Assembly: GCA_034336665.1 (NCBI GenBank)
Contig: JAPFBE010000032.1
Span: 310,001 to 374,000 of the forward strand
Source: Luscinia megarhynchos
Lineage: Eukaryota; Chordata; Aves; Passeriformes; Turdidae
Direction: 5' to 3'
Length of the DNA stretch: 64,000 nt
The first letter of the stretch is position 1; every line of letters starts with the position of its first letter. Under the pieces are notes generated by a model. It was given only the letters and a program-made list of their open reading frames with translations, searched no databases and was not told where the DNA came from. The position numbers were made by a program, and so were the translations under genes. Below, piece by piece: positions 19,392 through 64,000 of the stretch.

Positions 19392-21753
19392 ATGGGGAGT
19401 CATTTAACAAAGCAACACGAAACCATACTTTCAAGTTGGAAGGATGTTTTGGAAGGCTTGGAAGTGGCTTTTTCTCCAACAGCATGGGGAGAACTGGGAG
19501 ACCAATTGTATGATGCCTTCCGGGAGGGGACATTTTCGTTTCCTCTCTATTGGCTACTTGGGCAATTATTAAAGCATGGTGGAAGACGAGGAGAAGGGCT
19601 CTGCCTGTTAATCCAGGAATGCACAGGAATCAAAGGCAGTCTCTCGCTCTGTAACCCCTTCCAAGAATCTGCCGAGCCCAGGGACCCCCCGTCCAGAGAC
19701 TCCTCGCCCACAGCTTCCCCATGAGAAACACCCAGCGCCCAAAGATCACACACCGCCTGTTTTTTCTTCTCCAAAAGAGTTGGAGCGACCGATGCCCGCT
19801 GCAAATAGCGGCACGGATCACCCTCCCCCACTCACCCCACAGGAGCCTGCGGCGCCCATCCCCCGGGCGGCGGGGCCGAGGCAGTCACCCACTGACGTCA
19901 TTGCGCCCCCCCCCCGCCCCCACAGCCTGCGGAGGCAGCAGCAGCGGCAGTGCCAGCTTTTCCTATCGATGTTGTTGTGCAGATAGTTGCCACCATGGCA
20001 GAGCAAACGGCGGCTCTGCACGCCATGATGGCGCCTTTCGCAGCCGCCCAAGTAGGGCAACCCCCATCAGCGGCGGCTGTCTCGGGGCAGCCGAAGGTTG
20101 TGGGCGGCCCAGTCGCAAGGGTGAGTCCCTCACTACCCGCAGGCCCGCCTGCAGGGGTGGGACAACAGGCACTGCCAGCTGCAGGGGCGGAGACGGTGCC
20201 GCCTTCTATGCAGCCCTTGGCATCGAGTCCCACCCACCCGGAAGCGCTGGTTTCCCTCTCCGGTTCTCCAGGGATGCCGCTGGATCCTTGTCCGTCTCCA
20301 GGGCCGCATACTGCCTCGCTGACAACGGCAAGTGAGCCCTTTCCATCGATGTCTGCGGCTGCTGTGTCATTCCCCGCCGGGCAGGGATCGTCTTCATTGC
20401 TTCAACCCTGTACCGCCGATGCTGATGAATAGCAGCCTCCCCGCCGAAGGCATTTTGCTTCGGAAAGAAGGTGTTGCAGTGACCCCGTGACAGCGAGACT
20501 TAAGAATCATCGCAGCCTTTGGGAAGCAGTTAAAATGCGGGCATTGCAGCAGGGCCATTGGGAGTTGTTGGATCGGGTGGGCATGCCAAAGAGGGATGTT
20601 CTTCGGGTGAAAGGGGTGGAGGAGAGTGTCTAGGTGGACGCTGCTGAGCTCGGCCCGATCCCTGAGGAAAACCTGCCACAGGATTGTGATGAGGATGCCC
20701 AGGGGACCGGGGGGGCTCAAGCCTTTCCTGTCTTTAAGGCTGTTCCCAATACAGGACAGCCAGATAGGCATGATCCTATAGCTTGGCGTGCTGTTCAGGA
20801 TTTGCAGGACAGGGTCGCACAGTTTGGGCTTGGCTCTACAGAAGTTTTGCAAATTATTAGTGTTGAATGTGGATTTGCTGGCACCATACGATGTCAGACA
20901 TATAGCCCAAATGCTGTTTCAGCCTGTTCAATTTAGAGTGTTTGAGGACACTTGAAGGCAGATGGCTGAGAGGGCAGCTGCAGAGAATATGGTGCGACCC
21001 CAGGATGATCCCCGGTATGCTGTGGGAAGCAATGCTTTGCTGAGTCAGCATTGCTTTGCTAGCCCTGGTTTTCAGGCTACCTGGGATCCTCTGATCCTTG
21101 CACAATGCCAAGAAATAGGATTTGCAGCAATTCTAAAAACAATAGAGGCTGCAGCTCCTAAGCCAAACTATGTGAAAATCACTCAGGGTCCTAGAGAGCC
21201 ATTCTTAGAATTTGTTGAGAAAGTAGCAGCAGCTTTGGAAAAGCAGGTTGAGGATGATGCTATAAGGCAGCTGTTATGCAAACAGCTGGCCAGAGACAAT
21301 GCTAATATTGATTGTGCAAAAATTATACAGGCTCTGCTGGGAGACTCCTCGTTGACTGACATGGTTCAGGCATGTGCTAATGTAGGTACCATAGATCATG
21401 TGATCTCTGCTTTAGCAGCTGCCATGTGGCACCATCAGATGATGTCAGGGGGTGGTCAACAGAAACAGGGGAAGAATAAAAGCAAAAATAAGAAGTCACA
21501 GCAGCAGAAGGCTAATATGCCTATCTTTTTGTGTGCTAAGTGCAAAAAAACAGGCCACTATGCAAACCAATGCAAATTGAAAAAGCCTGTTTCTGGCCAG
21601 GGAAACAGTCAGACGAGTGCTCTGGGGTGCAGCGCACAGATACAAGCAGTGCCTCAGAACCCAGTGCTGACACAGGTTTCCCCAGCCAGCATGCAGCCAG
21701 CACCCAGGACTCCGCCGGTGTGGATGTACACACCACAGCCACAGTTGTCCTAG
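19392..21753 (+). pseudogene. gag: ERV-B copy 1 gag, interrupted
   Basis: The matrix start MGSHLTKQHETIL has a Gly at position 2. Matrix is open to 19724. A long Pro/Ala-rich spacer (19730-20430) is split over frames. The capsid N-terminal half is at 20634-20936 and the C-terminal half is open at 20962-21753, with a major-homology-like stretch (GPREPFLEFVEKV) and a CCHC knuckle (CAKCKKTGHYANQC). At least three frame changes or stops separate the parts. The frames are in the order of a class II Gag. Confidence 0.82.
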
Positions 21754-22178
21754 ACTCTGTCAGGGTGCACAAGGTTCCTCTGGATGCCTTTGGCCCTTTG
21801 GGTCAGAGGCTGAGTGCACTGCTCATAGGAAGATCTAATGCCGCTCTCCAGGGAATCTTTGTTCACCCAGGTGTCATTGATGCTGATTTTACAGGTCAAA
21901 TTTGTGCTATGGTTTCTACACTATGTCCCCTTGTCACTATCCCGGCAGGAACTCATATGGCCCAACTTGTGTCTTTTCATTCGTCTGTTCTCAGGCCTGA
22001 TCAACGAGACTGTAAAGACAGCGGGTTCAGATCTATGGGACTGCCACAGGTCTTTTGGACAATGAATATCTCCGATCAGCACCTACAGATGTTGTACACT
22101 CTGATGATACCAGGCACCACCCCACCTCAAATTCAACTCAGAGGTTTGAGTTTTGGCAGCCTGAGGAGTGCGCATTGA
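21540..22178 (+). pseudogene. pro: ERV-B copy 1 dUTPase/protease frame
   Basis: The frame is -1 to gag and overlaps its end. dUTPase motifs are clear: LLIGRSNAALQGIFVHPGV then IDADFTGQICAMV and IPAGTHMAQLV, so uridine-binding and catalytic Asp motifs are present, unlike ERV-A. The protease that should follow is mostly lost: the sequence jumps to a TGA near 22178 and then RT fragments. Confidence 0.8.
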
Positions 22179-22198
22179 GACAAATTTCTGATCGAGGT

Positions 22199-22777
22199 CA
22201 CTGAGGTGAAGGGCAGGAATTATCCTATGATGCCTTTACAGTGGTTGACTGATACCTCTGTTTGGCAGAACTAGTGGCCCCTACCAGAAGTTAAATTGAT
22301 AGCCCTTTGTCAATTGGTTCAAATGCAGTGATGGAGAGCATGGGGGCATTGCAGACTGGCATGCCTCTGCCCACCATGCTCCCTGCTGAATGGGACATCC
22401 TGGTCATTGATTTGAAGGATTGCTTTTTCATGATTCCCTTATGTCCTGAAGATAGGCCAAAATTTGTTTTTACGGTGCCTGCAGTGAGCAATTTTGAGCT
22501 AGGACAGAGATATCAATGGAAAGTCTTGCCACAGGGTTGTCATAGTAGCCCAACGCACTGCAGCAGGCTGCAGCAAGCTCTTTTTACTCATCAGGTATAC
22601 CAAGTGGATCCTTCCATTGATATCGCTGTGTTTATCACCACTCCGGATTTACATCCGACAAGTATCATTGGCCAGTGGAATGACACATGGTCTGATCCCT
22701 TGCAAGTTCTGGAATGGGTCTTTTTGCCGCATCAGCTGCAAAAGACAGCAAGGACAGTGTTTGAATTGTTTGCCTGA
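22199..22777 (+). pseudogene. pol: ERV-B copy 1 reverse transcriptase, catalytic core deleted
   Basis: The RT finger/palm start is present (VIDLKDCFFMIPL with the first catalytic Asp; LPQGCHSSP). At about 22557-22565 it jumps directly to the thumb/connection region (QQALFTHQVYQVDPS). The other copy (39182-40060, then 40800-41090) shows that the missing piece carries the YMDD-type catalytic pair. The deletion makes RT inactive. Confidence 0.82.
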
Positions 22778-22969
22778 CTGATAATCAAATGCCACAAACA
22801 ATGCATGCAATTGACAGCAGCAGACCCCGCAAGGGTTGTATTTCCTGTGGAGTGGGAGTTCTTTGAAGGGGGCTTTCTTAGTAGTGTTCCCTTGCAAAGT
22901 GCGCTGCAAGATTTTACAGGGCAGATTGCTTGTCATCTGCCCAGCCATAAGCTACTGCAAGTAGCAAAC

Positions 22970-23206
22970 ACAGTTAAGTTGTCTTTGAGACCCAAAAGTA
23001 GTCGGGTGTCAGTGCAAGGTCCTACCATCTTCACTGACAGGTCAGGCAACATAGGGAAGGCCATTGTTACCTGGGAGGATGAGTCTGGTTGGCAAATGCT
23101 GGAAGGCCATGAGACAGGTTCTGCTCAGATAGACTTGAAAGCGGTCATAATGGCATTCCAACAGTTTTCTCACATACCTTTGAATTTAGTCAAAGCGTGT
23201 TCTTGA
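22970..23206 (+). pseudogene. pol: ERV-B copy 1 RNase H fragment
   Basis: The RNase H start FTDRSGN (catalytic Asp kept, next Gly changed to Arg) and a Glu-region equivalent missing one residue are seen. It then breaks off at about 23200 and joins the end of integrase (about 23207-23500). Confidence 0.75.
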
Positions 23207-23883
23207 CAAACAGAAAAGGGGAGTGGCTGGCGAAGCACCACACAGCCGATTGGGAAAAGCTTTGTACACCATCAATCACCTTATTGTGCCATAAGATTCC
23301 AATAATCCTGTTATTGTGAATCATTTCACTTCATTACAGGCTGCAGATTAGACACGCCTGCCGCAAGCGAAGGTTTTTATACGGGACTTGACTGCGAACA
23401 AGTGGGAGGGTCCGCATGAACTTATCATTTGGGGTCGCGGGTACGCTTGCGTCTCAACGGATACCAGGGTACGCTGGCTGCCCGCAAGGTGTTTCCGCCC
23501 TGACCTGCGAGATCAGTGACAGAATGTAGCCGATGCACAGCCTTTGAATGCTGACCAACATGCCGATCACCAGCCAGACGGTCCCTCTACAAGCAGAGGA
23601 TGAGCATTCATCTGTTCCCTTGGAACTGTTTTAAGCAATTGAGACATTGTTAGATAGGTTTTCTGGAAGGTATTAGAAATTATAAGTCTGGTGAATGGTG
23701 GCGGGTTTTTGTTATTGTATTAGAATTAGTTTTGCAGGGAAAAAGCAGCAGGTGTGAAGATTTCCCTGGGCACTTCAGGTGTCCTCAAGTCTCCTGAGTT
23801 TTGTTTGTTCTTCTTTGCAAAGGGCCCTACGGGGGATTACAAACACTTCTCTTTCTTTTCTTTTTTAAACTAAAAGGGGGACT

Positions 23884-24238
23884 TGTGGACACTGCTAAAG
23901 GCCTAGGAAGATTTCAGCCAGACCTTTTCTCATGTTCTGAGTCTTTTTCTCAGGACGTGACACTTTCTCAGCTCCAGCCCAGATTTTTCCCAGGGTGATA
24001 GCTTTCTTACAAATAGAAAGGAATTAATAAACATAAGATTAGCACCTGGTGTTGACCGTGGGACAGTGCATGATGTACATGACATGGGATGTTTTCTCCT
24101 ATTGCCCAATGAACTGCTGTCCCGTTTGAGATTCGCGAACAGTTCTATAAATATAGGTCCGGTTTTAATAAAGTGCCTTTTTTCCTTCCACCGAAGAAGT
24201 GTGTTGCTATTATTTGCCGCTCGTAGCAAACAGCGACA
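23884..24238 (+). repeat. ERV-B copy 1, 3' LTR
   Basis: It follows the polypurine tract CTAAAAGGGGGACT. It starts TGTGGACACTGCTAAAGG and ends AACAGCGACA. It has the same length as the 5' LTR. Confidence 0.9.
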
Positions 24239-25500
24239 ATCCTTAACCCTGCTGCCATAGACGATGGCCAGTGTTTTCTCTGCAAAGCAGAAGAGAGCTG
24301 GCATAAGGACAGGGCAAGAGTGGTGCTGGCGGGCAGACAGTTCTTAAGCAGGACGGAGGACCTGAGAAGGGGCTACCCCAACTTCCCAAAGGCTTACATG
24401 TTCTACCACAGCAGGTGTTCTTTTTCCCCATTCTTATGCACTAGTCCTCCTCTCATTAACAGTCCCATCCTTATACCATTTTGAGACAAGACTTGCATGT
24501 CTCCCCTCTCCCCTTAAATCTAGGCAGGTTGATGAAGTCCTCCTAGGTCTGACAAGCTTTGGGGCTGAAACTCACATTGCTCAGGCCCCACATAACTCCT
24601 ACCACAGGGGAGGTTGCCCTTTTCAGCGTGGCTCAGCCCCCAAAGACTTGGGCACCCTTCTGCCACACAATCAACATTTAAACTTTGCAGAAATCCTCAG
24701 TTCCTGCACCCTCTCCAAGTCAATAGCACATGACCATTCTGTGCGTCTTACAGCCATTGTCTCGAACAGGCTCTCCCCTTCAGTTCACAGCTGGGCCATA
24801 TCCAGCATGCCACACTGCTCCTATATACATGATGAGACTAGACCCAGGGCTTGTCTCATATAAAACACTGAAGTACAGCAGTGCAGTTCAGAGAAGGGAA
24901 AATAAACCAAGGAGCAAGGCAGTAACCTGTAACCAGAAAGGATAAGAACTATGATCAAAACCCAACTACAGAGTATGAGGCAAAAAAAGGAGCAGGCTGG
25001 CAGCAGAGAGCCATGCCTGTCATCAGAACCCCAAGAGTATGCATGAAATATTGCAAGAGAAGGGGGAAAATCTCTCCACAAAGCCTGATAAACAGTGCTG
25101 CAGCATCCCCTTTTCTAATAGTAGGGTTATGCTGCACCACAAACTTCAGAGACAGCCCAAGAGCCCCCTTGTACCAACCTGCAGGCAGGGCAGATAGAAT
25201 TAGGATTACTGAAATCCTTTGCTGCAGAGGAGCCAAAGCAGCAGGAGACCTGACAGCTCAGGGCCAGCATCAGAGGAGCAAGAGATACCTGCTACCAGGC
25301 TCTCTTAGTTGGTGCTTCCTGCCAAATTGAAGCAGGGAAGAGACAGATAGCCAAACCAATTTCTTCTGTTAACTTGGGCTAAGAGACATAAGGACAAAAA
25401 ACAACCTTGAACACACCAGGGAAGCATGGATACAAATAGGCTCCACCAGACTGAGGAGTGCTCAGATAACATGGAGTTTACAGGGACAGCACAAAGTACA
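24239..25500. other. Intergenic DNA downstream of VCP
   Basis: Apart from the ERV-B target duplication at the left edge, no gene or repeat is recognised. An 80-codon frame open on the plus strand (24239-24485) contains an exon-like interval, 24259-24416, with AG before and GT after. I do not recognise its translation (DGQCFLCKAEESWHK). Confidence 0.4.
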
Positions 25501-25519
25501 CTGTACCAGACACACACAA

Positions 25520-25853
25520 AGGAGTGTTGTGGGATTTTTATTATTTTTTGTCGTTTTTGTGGTTTTTTTATACAGGCTAGCACTGTATTCTTTACTAAAG
25601 CTGCTGATTCTGCCACATAAACTAGAACAGAAATTTCTCAGAAATTAAGTCAGTTCCCCCTTTGTTAATTCACTGTTTGCCTCCCAACTGAACACCACTC
25701 TGGATTTGTTTGCAGAAAATATTCCCTGTACAAAATTTGGTGTGCAGCTACACTGTTCTGACTGAAAAATGAAGAAGCTAAGAGTCCACTGAACATTGGA
25801 TTTTTTTGCTGTACAATGTGGCCTGACGTGGAGCTGGTCCACCAAGCTGAGAG
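25520..25853 (-). other. VCP: VCP 3' untranslated region (approximate)
   Basis: It follows the VCP stop on the minus strand. It contains AATAAA on the gene strand at 25537-25542, so the transcript probably ends near 25515-25525. The cleavage site is inferred. Confidence 0.6.
25537..25542 (-). terminator. VCP: VCP polyadenylation signal
   Basis: AATAAA on the minus strand about 310 bases after the stop codon. It is the first canonical hexamer I found downstream. Confidence 0.6.
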
Positions 25854-63956
<38,103 letters not shown>

Positions 63957-64000
63957 TTAGAACAAACTTTTGACAAAACAATTGAAGGAAGCAGTTAGTA

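Larger units (their letters stand above)
18744..24238 (+). mobile_element. ERV-B copy 1: full-length class II-like provirus, no env
   Basis: Two 355-bp LTRs differ by roughly seven substitutions by eye. The direct repeat ATCCTTA lies at 18737-18743 and 24239-24245. In order: primer site of tRNA-Gln type, broken gag, dUTPase/protease, RT with an internal deletion removing the catalytic Asp-pair region, RNase H fragment, and a short integrase C-terminal piece. Between integrase and polypurine tract there is no room for env. The coding damage includes stops and two large internal deletions (RT palm; RNase H to integrase). Confidence 0.88.

Noticed and set aside
19950..20432. Several 100-200 codon overlapping frames in the ERV-B gag spacer, on both strands
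   Set aside because: GC-rich, proline-rich spacer DNA opens many frames by chance. Only the order of matrix, capsid and nucleocapsid blocks is supported.
21545..21551. AAAAAAC in ERV-B gag as a slippery site
   Set aside because: It lies inside the zinc-knuckle codons and is in the wrong phase for -1 slippage from the gag frame.

Overview
The window is vertebrate genomic DNA, almost certainly from a bird. It holds fragmented CR1 LINEs with the avian CR1 3' end, several avian-type endogenous retroviruses (ERVs) and solo LTRs, and a spliced host gene with canonical GT-AG introns. No bacterial features are present.

Host genes. The minus strand carries VCP (p97/CDC48 AAA+ ATPase), exons 3 to 17, from 63938 down to the stop codon at 25854. 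All 15 exons have intact splice sites and compatible phases. They encode residues 44-806 of the 806-residue protein, so exons 1-2 and the promoter lie beyond the right edge. At the left edge (about 880-1466, plus strand) is a decayed exon of DNAJB5, with one frameshift and one nonsense codon. It still has a splice acceptor, so it is not a retrocopy. DNAJB5(+) followed by VCP(-) is the order known from human 9p13.3, so the relic may be DNAJB5 decayed in place. A dead DNAJB5, a perfectly conserved VCP and very heavy retroviral load together suggest a W-chromosome gametologue region. This is inference.

Layout. 1-1.74 kb: LTR-like debris and the DNAJB5 relic. 1.745-7.94 kb: a composite of three elements. 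These are the 5' half of a betaretrovirus-like ERV (ERV-A, with open gag and pro joined by a slippery site), a minus-strand LTR and Env-TM segment with an A-rich minisatellite, and the 3' end of an ERV-B element. 8.18-17.32 kb: a full-length class I provirus (ERV-C, tRNA-His primer site) with nearly identical LTRs but a broken coding region. 18.74-24.24 kb: a full ERV-B provirus (tRNA-Gln primer site, dUTPase, no env) with internal deletions. 24.24-25.5 kb: intergenic DNA without a recognised feature. 25.5-64 kb: VCP, with introns enlarged by solo LTRs (seven with exact 5-bp target duplications, one nested in another), a gag-deleted ERV-B (38.1-43.3 kb) hit by a solo LTR, the 3' half of a class I ERV (ERV-D, 43.3-46.3 kb), and at least eight CR1 fragments. 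Intron 12 alone is 15.1 kb.

Every LTR element that can be oriented inside VCP lies antisense to the gene, whereas CR1 fragments occur in both orientations. This fits selection against sense polyadenylation and splice signals. I see no CRISPR array, tRNA, rRNA or clearly novel host gene. The most notable points are the in-situ DNAJB5 decay beside a pristine VCP, the antisense LTR bias, the mismatch between LTR and coding decay in ERV-C, and an unassigned ORF between its pol and env.
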